Source of the DNA: JBGSKY01 sp041740995
GTDB lineage: Bacteria > Planctomycetota > Planctomycetia > Pirellulales > Pirellulaceae
Assembly: GCA_041740995.1 (NCBI GenBank)
Contig: JBGSKY010000236.1
Location: 12,973 to 76,972, forward strand
DNA length: 64,000 nucleotides
Direction of reading: 5' to 3'
Shown: positions 9,395-24,300 of the stretch, piece by piece
Position numbering within the stretch: position 1 is the first letter of the stretch
Layout: every line of letters starts with the position of its first letter
Notes under the pieces: model-generated
What the model was told of the DNA's origin: nothing
Database searches by the model: none
Seen by the model: only the letters and a program-made list of their open reading frames with translations
Translations under genes and position numbers: made by a program

Positions 9395-12300
9395 ATGTAT
9401 CAGTTGCCACCGTCCAAATGGTTCCCCGGTTTACTGAAATTCTTCAAACAGTGCATCCAGCGCTGGCAGGGAACGAAGGTCTTGCCGCTGGAGGTCTCTT
9501 CTTTTCGTCGATTGGAAACGCGACGAGTATTGTCGGTCACCGGCGCGTTTGCCCCTGGAACGGGGGTTCTGGATATTGGAATCGTGAACGACGGAAGCAA
9601 CGTCGCGGCGAACCTGTTGGATGCGGGCGGTGGTAATTTCTTTGTCGACTTTGATAACGATCTCGCCTTCGACCCCGGCGAAACAACTGGTGCAATTGCG
9701 AACCTTGAACAAATAAATGTCTTAGGTGACACTGGCGTGGGGGCTTTTTTCTGGAGCGGTGATTTCTCGGCGGCTCCATTAAGTACAGGTCCAACGGTTG
9801 TCAGTGTAGTAGACGTTCAGGCCGCTACGCTTCAGGCGACTGCAACGATTAACGGCGATGCAACGATCATCACAACGAGCGCTATGGCGCCCGATCCGAT
9901 TGTCCCTAACCTAATTCGATTCGGTGGCGATTTAACCGTGACTGGCGACTTGTCGGCGACGACAACTACGGCTGGCAGCCTGATCGACAATCAAATCAAC
10001 GCGAATCTCGACGTAGCTGGAAATGCACTTTTCAACGGCGAGACAATTACCCTTGGTACCCAAGCGGGCGATCAAATAAACTTTGGCACGTTGACTGCTC
10101 AAGGACTTGGCGTAGTCACGCTTAACCTGGAAGGTTCAACGCAACTTGTCGGCTCCAGTTCGTCAACAAACTTCAGCCTTGTTGCTCAGAACGATGTAAA
10201 TCTTGATGCCGCGGCGAGTATCAACGCGACAGGCGCCATTGGTATTGCCGCCGGAGATGACATAAATCTTGACGGAGATATCAACGCGGCTGGAAGTACC
10301 GTAGATTTGTCGGCAGCCGACCAAATCGTGCTCAGTGGCACGGCCTCGATCACCAACACAATCGGCAATATAAATCTGACTGCCAATGGAACCGGCATCG
10401 ATATGCAGCCAGGCTCGTTCCTGACTGCAAGCAACGGATCGATCACATTACTTTCCAATACTCTCGCCACAGCGACGATAACCACGCGAGTAGTTACTGC
10501 TGGCTCCAACATCGCGTTCCTCTCGGCCGATGACCTCGTTGTCGACGGTTTAGTTACCAGCATCAACGGTTCGATCGACTTGACCGCCGGCGATGACCTA
10601 TTCGTCAATTCAAGCGTAACAGCCGCGAGTACCGGGACGCTGCATTTGCAGGCCAACAATTTCAATCTCGCAGATGTGGTCGGACCGAACGTTGATGGGA
10701 TCAACATCAATGCAACGGTTTCAACTAACACTGGCGACCTCTTGCTCGAATCGCAACAAGATATTCGCAGTCTTGGACTGATCGCAAGCACTTCGGGCGA
10801 CATCGGCCTAGCAGCGGTTCGTAACATCATTCAAGTCGGTAACATCGCCACTTCGACCACGTTGGCAACCGCCGGCGTTGCGATCAATGCGGGTCAGAAT
10901 TTTACGATGCAAGGCTCGTCGATTTCCGCCTTCAACGTCGCCGTTGCGGCGGGCGGAGCGATCGATTTAGGTTTGATCGTCAGCACTCGAGCTGGCTTGC
11001 GAGCGGTCGGAAATATCAACGACAACAACGGCGGGAACGTGACCAACATTCGCTCGCAATCTGCAACGCTGCGAGCCAACCGTATAGGTAACGCAGACCC
11101 GCTCAATCCAACGACTTCGGCGAATGACAACGCGATCGATCTAGAAGTCGGTACTGTAGCCGCTTCAGCAACGACAGGAATCTATTTGCAACAGGTCGCT
11201 GCCGGTACAAGCCTTGCCGTCGATCACGTCAACGCAACCAATGTCAGCGTGACCGCCAATCAAATTCCGCCTGGAGGTATGATTACTCAAGTAACTCAGA
11301 CGGTCACCGTTGCAGCCCTCGACGACTTGACCGGCGGTCCAGTCAAAGTAGCCGTTCGAAACGGAAACCTTACGATCAACGACGGAACCGATGGCGATAA
11401 CTTGGGCGTCGTATCATCTGGCGACGTGGCTTTGACCGCTTCCAATAACATTGTCATCAACGCTGGCGTTCAGTCGGCTGGCGGCAATATCACTGCTCAA
11501 GCGACCAACAATCTTACGACCAGCGGTGCGATAACGACGTCGGTTGCTGGAACGCTCGTCTTAGACGGATTTGACGTCACTCTTGGTGGCACGGTCACAA
11601 CCGCCAACGGAGATATTTTGATTCGCGCGACGCGGGACCTGAGTACTAACGCGAACATTACCTCGACCAACGGTGACATCGGTCTGTATTCCGTTCGGGA
11701 TGTATTACAAAGCTCAAACATTACAACCAATTCGGACATCCTGGTAAACGCAAGTCGCGATTACACGATGACTGGCGCGACCAACAACAGCGCAAACATG
11801 GTCGGGAACGCCACACGAAATATTCGACTTGGATTGATCATTGCTGACCAAGTTGGATTGATTGCCGGTCAAAATATTCTGGACAACAACGGCGGCAGTG
11901 TGACGAACATTCGCGCCGCATCTGTCAGCTTGCAAGCGACCGGTTCGATTGGCCAAGCGGATTTGCTTAACCCGACCCTGACCCAGAATGCGAACGCGAT
12001 CGATACCGAAGTGGGGACAATTGCGGCCGTCAGTGGAGCCGGAATTTACGTTCAACAAGTCGCGGCGGGCGGAAATTTGTTGGTCGATAACGTCGCTGGT
12101 TTCGCTGTTGCAATCAACACGACGCAAGCGAACTTCAACAGTACTTCGGCGTCAGTTGATCGCGGATTTATTGTTGCACCGCTAGATGATTTGACCGGCG
12201 GACCAATCAAAGTCGTCGTACTCGGTGGCGACTTATTGATCAACGACGGCAATGATGCCGACAATATCGGCGTGCAAGCCACCGTTGCCGGTCAAGACAT

Positions 12301-15300
12301 CTTGCTCAGCGCGAGCGGCGACGTCGTGATCGCTTCGACTGTGATTGCGAACGGTGGGCATATCACGCTCCGCGCCGGAGATGACTTATTCGTCAATCAA
12401 GCGGTCACCACGAACGGTGCCGGTTCGATTTTCTTGCGAGCCGAAAACCTCGTTGCCGGGGATACGATTGGGCCTCAAGTCGACGGGATCAATGTCAATG
12501 CAACCGTGACAACCACAGGTGGCGGGATCTTAGTGCAATCACTCGCGGACATTCGTATTCCAGGATCTGTTGTGTCGACGACCGGAGGACTATCGTTTGA
12601 TGCCGCTGGTAATTTGACACTGTTTGCACCAATCACCAATAGCGGGAATATCTTCGTGTCCGTCGGACAAGACTTAAGCTTGCCCTTCAATTTAGTGAGC
12701 ACTAATGGAAACGTCGGCGTTGTGGCTGGCCGGGACGTATTGCAGACCAATTTGTTCGCGGCCAATGCAGGCAGCGTTTTCGTGTCGGCGGGTCGCGATT
12801 ACGTGATGAACCAGTCGGTCACGGCGCTCAACGATGTGCTGGTTTCCGCCGGTCGCGACATCCAACTTGCCGCAATTCAAGCCAATCGCGTCGGCATCGT
12901 AGCCACTCAAAATGTAATCGACAACAACGGCGCGAATGTCGCGAACGTGATTTCTAACCAGTTGCAGATCGTCGCTGCCGCGATTGGTGCCGCCGATCCG
13001 TTCAATGGATTGCCGACTCAGAACGCTAATGCGATTGACATTCAAGTCAACACGGTCGCAACACAAAGCACTAACGGAACGTACTTGCAGCAACTCGCTG
13101 CAGGAGGTGATTTAATTGTTGGCAACGTCGGCGCATTTAACGTCTCTGCATCGGCCAACGTGTCCGCGGTCGATTTCCGCAGCACGACAAGTTCGCCGGT
13201 CACAGCAGATTCCCTCGCCCAAGCGGCGCTTAGCGATTTGACTGGCAACATTGTCAAGCTCGCTGTTCGCAATGGAACGCTTACCATTAACGATGGTGCT
13301 GATGCGGATAGCCTTGGAGTCTCGGCAGTTTCCGACATTGTCTTGCTTGCTACCAATAACATAGTTTCAACTACTGGAGTTACATCGACTAACGGCCACG
13401 TCACCGCACAAGCCACCAACAACGTAACTCTCGGCGGTGTGACATCAACCGGTCTGAATGGTACGGTCTTGCTTGATGGGACCAACGTGAACGTGAATGG
13501 GACGGTCAGCAGTGCGGCGGGTGATATTCTCATTCGTGCAACTCAAGATGTTGTAACCACGGCTACCATCGCCAGCACGTCCGGCGATATCGGGTTGTTC
13601 GCCAATCGCGATGTATTGCAGAACGCAAACGTGAGCACATCGGCTGGTGTTTTGGTTAGTGCCGGTCGCAACTACACGATGAGCAGTGCGACTACCAGCG
13701 GAGCAGCAGTCGTTGCCACGGCAGTCAACAACATCTCGCTCGACTTGGTCACAGCGCCCCAGATTGCATTGAACGCCGGCCAGAACATTCTTGATAACAA
13801 TGGAGCCAACGTAACGAACTTGCGAGGCACATCGGCCAGCCTTCGAGCAGGGGTCTCGATTGGTCTGGCAGATGCAGCCAACGGAACACCAACGCTCAAT
13901 GCGAATGCGATTGATACCGAACTGGGCACAGTTGCGGCTAGCAGTACTGCTGGGATTTACATACAAGAAGTCGTTGCTGGCGGCAGCTTAATTGTTGGCA
14001 ACGTCGCGGCGACCAACGTCAGTGTCGGCGTACAGCAAGCCAACTTCAACAGCACCACAACGCCAGTCAATTTGGCCCAAGGCCAAGCCACGTTGGACGA
14101 TTTGACTGGCGGTCCGGTGAAGCTCGTGGTGCGTAGCGGCAACCTGACGATTACTGACGGCTTGGATGGCGATAGTCTTGGCGTATCCTCAAGCTCCAAC
14201 GCGTTGCTGTCCGCTTCGGGGGACATCCTTGTTGGCTCGGGCGTCAGTTCCAATGGCGGACACATTACGATTCAATCTGTCGGCAACTTATCGATCACCG
14301 CTGCGGTGCAGACTAACGCGACTGGCTCGATTCTGCTCGATGGATTCGATATTAACGTCAACGCGGCGGTCGCCAATGTTAACGGTGAAATCCTCGCTCG
14401 CGCAACGCAAGATCTTCGCAACACGGTAGCAATTGCCAGCACCAGTGGCGACATTGGCTTGGTCGCCTCACGCGACGTTCTGCAAAACGCAAACGTCAGC
14501 ACCGCAGCGGGAATTTTGGTCGACGCAGGTCGCAATTTCACCATGAACGCCGCGACGGCCAACGGTTCGACAGTGGTCGCACAAGCGGTCAACAATATCG
14601 CGCTCGACTTGATCGTCGCCAATCAGATCGCGCTAAACGCTGGACAAAACATTCTCGACAACAACGGGGCGAACGTCACAAACCTACGTGGCACATCGGC
14701 AAGCCTTCGCGCTGGAGGATCGATCGGCCAAGCGGACGTCCTCAATGGTGCGACGACTCAAAACGCCAATGCGATTGATACCGAATTGGGAACCATCGCC
14801 GCTAACAGTGTCGCTGGGATTTACTTGCAGGAAGTCATCGCAGGGGGCAGCCTAATTGTCGATCGCGTCGCCGCTGCGACCGTTAACGTGAATGTTACGC
14901 AAGTCAACTTCAATAGCACGACCACGGCCATCAATCGCAACGTGAGCCAAGCGGCCTTGGATGATTTGACCGGAGGACCAGTCAAGGTTGCGGTACGAAA
15001 TGGCAACTTGATTATTAACGACGGCTTGGATGGCGATAACGTCGGCGTTGTCTCCAGCGGCGACATTGTGCTGTTTGCCTCGGGCGACGTGATAACGAAC
15101 ACGGGCATCAGCTCTACCGGTGGCAATCTGAGCATTCAAACGTCAAGCGATATCAACGTCGCGAGTTCTCTTTCGACCGGCGGCAGCGGAACGATTTTGC
15201 TCGACGGAGCCAATATCAATGTTAACGCGACCGTTAGTTCGGCAAGCGGCGATATTTTATTGCTAGCCAGCGGAAATATCAGCACGACGGCAAACATTAG

Positions 15301-18300
15301 CAGTACTACCGGCGATATCGGTTTGATCGCTACTGGCAGCGTGCTGCAAAGCTCCAACGTTACGACCGCGGCGGGCGTCTTGGTGAGTGCCGGCCAAAAC
15401 TACACGATGAGCGGCGCGACCACCAGCGGCGCAACCGTCGTAGCGCAGGCCGGAAACAACATCGCTCTCGACTTGATCGCTGCCAACCTAATTGCGTTAA
15501 ACGCCGGTCAAAATATACTCGACAATAACGGCGCCAACGTCACCAACTTGCGTGGCACGTCGGCGAGTCTTCGAGCTGGCAATGCGATTGGACAATCTGA
15601 CGCGCTGAATTTGACGCCAACTGTCAACGCCAATGCGATAGATACCGAGTTGGGGACCGTCGCGGCCAGCAGCACCAATGGGATTTACTTGCAAGAAGTC
15701 GCCGCCGGTGGCAGCTTGATCGTCGATCGTGTCGCAGCGGCCAGCGTCAACGTTAATACATCCCAAGCAAACTTCAACAGTACGACGACCCCGACCAATC
15801 GTTCGCTGACGCTTGCGGCATTGGACGATTTGAGCAGCGGTCCAGTAAAAGTGACCGTGCGCGGCGGTAATTTGACAATCAACGATGGAGCCGACGGTGA
15901 CATCTTGGGTGTGCTGTCAACGAGCGACGTCTTACTCAATGCCACCGGCAATGTGCAAATCAATACAGGCGTTCAATCCTCTGGTGGCAACGTAACTGCT
16001 CAAGCCGGCACGAACTTGACCATCGGCGGTGCGGTCTCGACCAATGCCAACGGAACGATCTTGCTCGAAGGCAATGACGTCGCGATTAACGCAACGGTGA
16101 CGAGTGTCAATGGCGACATTCTAGCTCGCGCGACTCAAGACCTTCGCAACTCGGCAATTATCAGCAGTACAACGGGAAATATCGGTTTGGTCGCCACGCG
16201 TGACGTGCTGCAAAATGCCAACGTCAGTACCAACTCAGGGATCTTAATTAGCGCTGGCCGAAATTTCACTATGAGCGGTGCGACCAGCAGCGGTAATGTT
16301 GTCGTTGCGCAAGCGGGCACAAACATCTCGCTCGACTTGATCACGGCTTCACAAATTGCTCTGAGTGCTGGCCAGAATATTCTCGACAACAATGGCGCAA
16401 ACGTCACCAATCTCCGCGGTTCGTCGGCCAGTTTGCGAGCCGGTGGGTCGATCGGCCTTGCCGACACGCTCAATGGAACACCGACGTTGAACGCCAATGC
16501 AATCGATACGGAGTTAACGACAGTTGCGGCCAGCAGCACTGCGGGCATTTACCTGCAAGAAGTCACCGCTGGTGGCAGTTTGATCGTTGGCAATGTTGCA
16601 GCGGTTGGCGTAAGCGTCAATGTATTGCAAGCGAACTTCAACAGCACGACAACCGGCGTCAATGCACTTCAGACTCGCGCAACGCTTGATGACTTGACCG
16701 GTGGTCCGGTGAAGTTGGTCGTGCGAAACGGCGACTTATTGATTAGCGATGGTTTCGACGGTGATAACTTAGGCGTGGCCTCAAGTTCAAACATCTTGCT
16801 GGCCGCGTCCGGCGATGTACTGATCAATTCCGGTGTCTCGTCCAACGGTGGGCATATTAACGTCCAAGCTGGCGGGAATGTGACGATTAATACTGCGACT
16901 CAAACCAATGCAAGTGGTTCGGTATTGTTGGATGGAACAGACATCAACGTGAATGCAGCGGTAACAAGTGTTAATGGCGATATCCTTGCACGAGCAACGC
17001 AAGACCTGCGAAACGCTGCAACGATTACTAGCACAGCAGGCAATATCGGTTTGGTTGCCAATCGCGATGTTTTGCAAAGCGCTAACGTCAGCACTAACGC
17101 GGGCATCCTTGTTGATGCTGGTCGCAACTACACGATGAGCGGTGCGACGAGCAGCGGTGCGACCGTTGTTGCGCAAGCTGGCGATAATATCGCTCTTGAC
17201 TTAATCATCGCCAACGAAATCGCTTTAAACGCGGGACAGAATATTCTCGATAACAACGGTGCAAACGTTACGAATCTTCGCGGCACATCGGCTAGCCTTC
17301 GCGCTGGTGGTTCCATCGGACAAGCTGACACGCTCAATGGATCACCGACGTTGAACGCGAACGCCATCGATACCGAATTGGGAACTGTAGCCGCGAACAG
17401 CACTGCTGGGATTTATTTGCAAGAAGTAATTGTTGGTGGCAACTTGGTTGTGGATCGAGTTGCAGCGGCCACCGTCAATGTTAACGTCTCCCAAGTCAAC
17501 TTCAACAGTACAACATCAGCCGTCAATCGAAACCTGAGCCAAGCCGCATTGGATGACTTGACTGGCGGACCGGTAAAAGTCGTCGTGCAAGCGGGGCGGC
17601 TGACCATCAATGACGGAGCCGACGGCGACAATCTCGGCATCGTTTCATCGTCTGACGTTCTCTTAAATGCGTCTGGCAATGTCATTGCTAACACAGGCAT
17701 TGCAGCAACAAACGGTAACGTTTCCGTTCAATCTGGGATCGACGTCTTTGTCAACGGAATTGTTTCGACGACTGGCTTTGGTACTGTCCTAATTGATGGG
17801 ACCAATGTCAATGTGAACGCGGCAGTCACCAGTGCAGCGGGCGATATTCTTATTCGAGCGACGCAAGATGTCGTAACCACAGCAGCAATAACAAGTACTT
17901 CCGGAGATATCGGATTACTCGCAATTCGCGATGTTTTGCAGAATGCGAATGTGACCACGACGGCAGGCATCTTGGTTAACGCCGGTCGCAATTACGCGAT
18001 GAACGGTGCGACCAGCAATGCCGCGACCGTTGTTGCGACCGCTGGAAATGATATCTCGCTTGGTTTGATCGCTGCGTCACAAATTGCACTTACTGCAGGA
18101 CAAAACATTCTCGATAACAACGGCGCGAGTGTCACGAATCTTCGCGGAACTTCAGCCAGTCTCCGAGCAGGTGGTTCGATTGGACAAGCCGACACGCTGA
18201 ACGGTACGCCAGCTCAAAACGCGAATGCAATCGATACCGAACTAGTAACCGTCGCAGCCAATAGCTCGGCTGGAATCTATCTTCAAGAAGTTGTCGCAGG

Positions 18301-21300
18301 TGGCAGCTTGATCGTTAGCAACGTAGCGGCCGCCGCGGTTAGTGTGGACGTCTTGCAAGCGAACTTTAATAGTACGACGACTGCTTTGAACGCTTTTCAA
18401 GCGCAAGCCACGCTGGATGACCTGACAAGCGGACCAGTCAAGGTTGTTGTGCTTAGCGGTGACCTGACGATTAACGATGGACTTGATGGCGATAATGTGG
18501 GCGTCCAATCCAGCGGCGATGTCTTGCTGGCTGCCTCACGAAACGTGCTGATCAATTCAGGCATTCAATCAACTGGCGGGAATGTAACCGCTCAGGCTGG
18601 TACGAACCTGACTATTGGTGGCAATATCTCAACCAACGGCAGTGGGACCATCTTGCTCGAAGGAACTGATGTGAACATCAATGCGGTTGTCAGCAACTTC
18701 GATGGCGACATATTGGCTCGCGCGACGCGAGATCTTCGCAATTCGGCAGTGATTAGCAGCAACACCGGCGATATTGGATTGCTCGCCGCTCGTGATGTTT
18801 TGCAAAGTGCCAACGTCAACACAAATGCCGGCGTCTTGGTCAACGCTGGTCGCAATTTTACGATGAGCGGTGCGACGACCAGTGCGGGGACGGTGGTTGC
18901 TCAAGCCATTAACAACATCTCGCTCGACTTGATCGCGGCCAATCGGATCGCGCTCAGCGCTGGTCTGAATATTCTCGACAACAACGGCGCCAATGTCACT
19001 AATCTTCGCGGTGATGCAGCCAGCCTTCGCGCCGGTGGATCGATTGGTCGCGCTGATGCGGCCAACGGAACTCCGGCTTTCAACGCCAATGCGATCGATA
19101 TTGAGTTGGGGACCGTTGCGGCAGCTGGCGCTACTGGAACATACCTGCAGGAAGTAGCGGCTGGTGGCAGTTTGGTCGTTGGCAACGTAGCAGCGACTGG
19201 AGTCAGCGTGAATGTTTCGCAAGCGAACTTCAACAGCACAACTACCGCCGTCAATTTTGGGCAAGCGCAAGCATCACTTGACGATTTGACAGACACGATC
19301 GTGAAGCTGGTCGTGCAAGGCGGCGACTTAATAATTAACGACGGATTTGATGGCGACAACTTGGGAGTTTCGGCTGGCTCGGATGCACTGTTGGCAGCGT
19401 CAGGCAACGTGCTTATTAATTCCGGAGTAGCGTCTAACGGTGGACATGTTAGCCTTCAAGCTGGCAGTAATTTGACGATTGCTGGAGCAGTTCAAACTAC
19501 TGGTACTGGATCGATCTTGTTTGATGGTACAGATATCGATATCAACGCGACTGTCACCAGCGTCAACGGCGATATTCTCGCTCGCGCAACACAAGATCTT
19601 CGCAATACTGCGACGATCACAAGCACTATTGGTGATATCGGTTTGGTTGCCGCTCGTGATGTGTTGCAAAGCGCTGACGTTAGCAACAATGCCGGTATCT
19701 TGGTAAACGCCGGTCGTGATTACACGATGAGCGGAGCCACAAGCAGCGGTGCGACCGTCGTTGCTCAAGCTGGCAATAATATCGCGCTCGACTTGATCGT
19801 CGCCAATCAAATCGTGCTCAACGCGGGTCAAAATATTCTTGATAACAATGGAGCCAGTGTTACAAATCTGCGGGCCCCATCAGCCAGCCTACGTGCTGGC
19901 GGTTCGATTGGTCAAGCTGATACGAGTAACGGCACAGCGACGTTAAACGCAAACGCGATCGATACCGAACTGGGAACTGTCGCAGCAAATAGCACGGCTG
20001 GGACTTACTTGCAAGAAGTGAACGACGGCGGCAACTTGATCGTCGGTAACGTCGCAGCTGCTTTGGTCAGCGTCGATGTTTCACAAGTAAACTTTAACAG
20101 CACAACGACGAGTGTGAATGCGGCTCTTGCACAAGCGACGCTGGACGATTTGAATGGCGGACCGGTCAAGGTCATCGTCCAGAATGGCAACTTGACGATC
20201 AATGATGGACTTGATGGTGACAGCTTAGGAGTGGTTTCCAGCGAAAATGTCTTAATGGCTGCCTCAGGCAATGTGCTGGTCAATTCCGGTATCTCGTCAA
20301 ACGGTGGTCACATTACTGTGCAAGCGGGCGGGAACGTGACGATCGCCGCCGCCATTCAAACCAACGCGATCGGTTCGGTCTTGATAGAAGGTACGGACAT
20401 CAATGTCAACGGAACAATTACCAGTGTTGACGGCGACATCCTTGCTCGCGCGACGCAGGATCTTCGCAACACCGCAACGATAACTAGCACCACTGGCGAC
20501 ATCGGCTTGGTGGCGGTGCGTGACGTATTGCAGAGCGCCAATGTCAGCACCAACGTGGGCATTTTGGTCGATGCCGGTCGCGATTTCACAATGAGTGGTG
20601 CGACGGCGAGCGCTGCGACGGTGATTGCGCGAGCTGGCAACAATATCGCTTTGGATCTTATTGCGGCACCACGGATTGCACTAAACGCGGGCCAGAACAT
20701 CTTGGACAACAACGGTGCGGACGTCACTAACCTGCGTGGAACGTCGGCCAGTCTTCGGGCTGGGGGATCGATCGGGCAGGCCGATACGGCTAACCCAGTT
20801 TTAAGCCAAAACCGGAATGCGATTGATATCGATCTTGATACCGTCGCGGCAGTTAGCAACGCTGGAATCTACTTGCAAGAAGTTGTCGGCGGTGGCAATT
20901 TGATTGTCGGCAATGTCGCTGCTGAAAGCGTTAACGTGATTGTCTCGCAAGTGAACTTCAACAGTACAACGTCGCTTGTGAATGCGGATCAAACGCAAGC
21001 GACACTAGACGATTTGACTGGCGGACCTGTGAAAATCGTCGTGCGCGATGGGGACTTGTTCGTGAATGATGGGCTTGATGGAAACGGATTGGGTGTTAGC
21101 TCTACCCAGAACGTGTTGCTATCCGCTTCAGGAACAATTGAGTTGAACGCGGCTGTTGTTGCAGGTGCTCACATCACGTTCCAAACCGGACTCGACTTGA
21201 ACATTGGATCTACGATTGCGACCTCGGGCAGCGGGACCATTTTGTTCAGCGGCAGAGACATCAACGTCAACGCGGCGGTCACAACCGTCAACGGCGATAT

Positions 21301-24300
21301 TCTGATGCGTTCAACTCGCGACTTCGGTATCAATGCCAGTATCAGTAGCACTCGCGGCGACATTGGGCTGGTCAGCGGACGTGACGTGTTACAGCAAGCC
21401 AACGTTGCGACTGCCACAGGAATTTTTGTTGAGGCCATTGGCAATTATGTGATGACCAATGCGACGACGAGTGGATCGACCGTTGTGGCACAAGCGGGCA
21501 ACGATATCCGTCTTGGACTCGTTGATGCACGTTTTATCGCGTTGAACGCGGGGCGTGATATTCTTGACAACAATGGTGCTGATTTTGTAAACCTGAGAGG
21601 CAATTCGGCTAGCTTGCGTGCTGGCGGTTCGATTGGTCAAGCGGACACCACCAATGCGTTGCTGACCAGAAACAGCAACGCGATCGATACCGAATTGGGA
21701 ACTTTGGCAGCCAGCAGCACTGCTGGAATTTACATTCAAGAAATTAGTACCGGTGGAAGTTTGATCGTCGATCGAGTGGCAGCGGCGTCAGTGAACGTAA
21801 ACGTCATTCAAGTTGATTTCCGGAGCACCGGAACACTAGTCAGTGAATCGCGGACCCAAACGGCTTTAGACGATCTAACCGGTGGTCCGGTGAAGGTCGT
21901 TGTGCAAGCCGGTCAACTTACGATCGATGACGGTGGTGACAACGACAGGATTGGCGTCGCATCGAGCAGCGATGTTTTACTGTCGGCATCAACCAATGTA
22001 CTGATCAATACTGGTGTGACTTCGAGCGGCGGCAACGTGACCGTTCAAGCTGGCGGGACGCTGACGTCAGCCGGTCCCGTATCGACTAACGCAAGCGGAA
22101 CGATCTATTTCGAAGCTCAACAAGTGAATGTTGACGCAGCGGTTACAAGTGTTAACGGCGACATATTGGTTCGAGCGGCACAGGACATTAGCACCACCGC
22201 GTTGATTGCTTCGACGACTGGCGATATCGGCCTAGTGGCCGCCCGCGACATCATGCAAAGTGGTAATGTGACCACAAACGCACGCATCCTTATCGATGTC
22301 GGTCGGAATTTCACGATGGCCACGGCGACTACTAGCGGAGCTGCCATTGTCGTTAACGCTGGAACTGATGTGGCGTTGGACTTGATCGTTGCCAACCAAA
22401 TCGCGATCTCGGCTGGACGGAATATTATCGACAACAATGGTGCCGACACTACCAACCTTCGCGGCAACGCAATCAGCCTGCGTGCCGGCGGTTCGATCGG
22501 ATCAAATCAAGTCGGCGGCTCGCCAATCGATTTGGAAGCGACGACGATTGCAGCCAATGGTCGATCTGGCGTCTACATTCACGAAGTTGCCGCTGGAAAC
22601 AACCTTGAGGTCGCTCATGTCAATGCCGTTGGCGTTGCCATCGGTGTCCAACAGGTAGACTTCCGAAGCACGACAAATCCACAAACGCAAAGTTTGGTCA
22701 TCGACGCGCTGGACGATCTAACGGCAGCCAATCCAATTGCTGGCAGTACATCCAGCATTGAAGTCACCGTTGCGAATGGAACTCTGACAGTTCGTGATGG
22801 AACTGATGGAGACAATATCGGCATTGCAGGCGTCAATGGTAGCGTGCTTGTCGACGTTACGGGCGGCAACATTCTGCTCGACACTCGGATCGTAACGGCG
22901 GGCGTTGGAGCCCTTGGCACTGTGCAGCTCAACAGCAGCGGACATATCGAAGAGATTAGTGCGTCAGCGAGAATCGAAGCGGACATTCTGAGATTGCGAG
23001 CTGGGACATTTGTTCATTTGCACGATACAAACGTTAATCAGCTTTTTGCGTCGGTCGGCAATAATGGAACGCTGCAAAATTTCCAAGTAGTTAACGCAGT
23101 CGCAAACGCGAGGGGCGACGACTTCTTGGCGTCATTGCCTCAAACGCCGGAAGACTTGGCGCGATTCAACTTTTCGAATCGGTATAACAGCGAGTATGCG
23201 CTGTACCTTGTCAACGCAAAACAATTGATCGTTTCAGAAGTGGTAGCGAACGGTACTATCGAACTTGACAATATGGGGCAGGCTAAACAAACGGCTCCGA
23301 ATGTTTACATCGAAACTAAGAATTTCGGTAACAGCATCGTCGATGGAATGATTGCAACGAAAAGCGCGACGGTCGCCGAAGGCGGGATCATTCTTGTTGC
23401 TGGTGGAAATTTGACGGTTCCTGGCTTGTTGATGACTAGCTCCGTCATTCAAGGCGGCACGAAAGAACAGCTAATTACTGAGATCGGTACATCGCTGGCG
23501 ACCGCTCCGAATTCGACTAGTCCAATAAATTATGTCAATGCAAGTGCGTTTGACTCCGGTCAGGGACTGACAGATCGTGATCCAATCTTCACGACCACGG
23601 AGTTCGTCATCAGAGATCAAGTCAACAATTTGTCAGCCTTGTCGGAAGATTATCGAACGCGGGTGCTTCAAAAAGTTGTCTTGCAATTCGGAGTCGCGAC
23701 CGAACGCGGATTTGAAACGTTCATTCGTTATGCAGATGATAAGTTGCAGAAGTTTGATACTGTTGGTGAAATCGGCGAAGTCGGCACACCGCCACGCGCA
23801 ATCAATCAAAACTCGTTTCCTGCGACGCCAAGTCCTACTTCCGCGACAGTCTTTGAGCGTGAAGATGCATTTGATTCCAGATTCTTAGACGCGACTCAAA
23901 CGCTCAATACGACGGTCTTGATTCGAAGGGCGGACGATTTTTTCCTGTTTAGCAACGCTTCGGCAGCTTCTATCGACGCAATCAATGATCTGACTTTCCA
24001 AACCTTCGCCATCAGTGTTGTGTCCGCGTTAGGAACCGGCGGTGCGACCGAATTGCCGTTAGATCTGCCCTCAGTCACTCCGCCACCTATTGTTCAAGCG
24101 GTGTCTGAATTTATCGTGACCCAGCCGACGAACCTCCCGCCTTACGAGCTTGATCTAACGGTGTCGAGCGAGCGAAATGTGGAAGTTGCGATCTATCGCG
24201 TTTTCTACGACGATGCAGACCAAGACGGGTACGCTGACGATATCGAGCTTCCAAGTTCGACGAAGATTCTTGATGCCGAATCGATTGATCAAGTCGAGTC

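Noticed and set aside
11321..22711. Array of regularly spaced repeats as a CRISPR or satellite
   Set aside because: Period 864 bases is far too long, and the sequence is one continuous reading frame.
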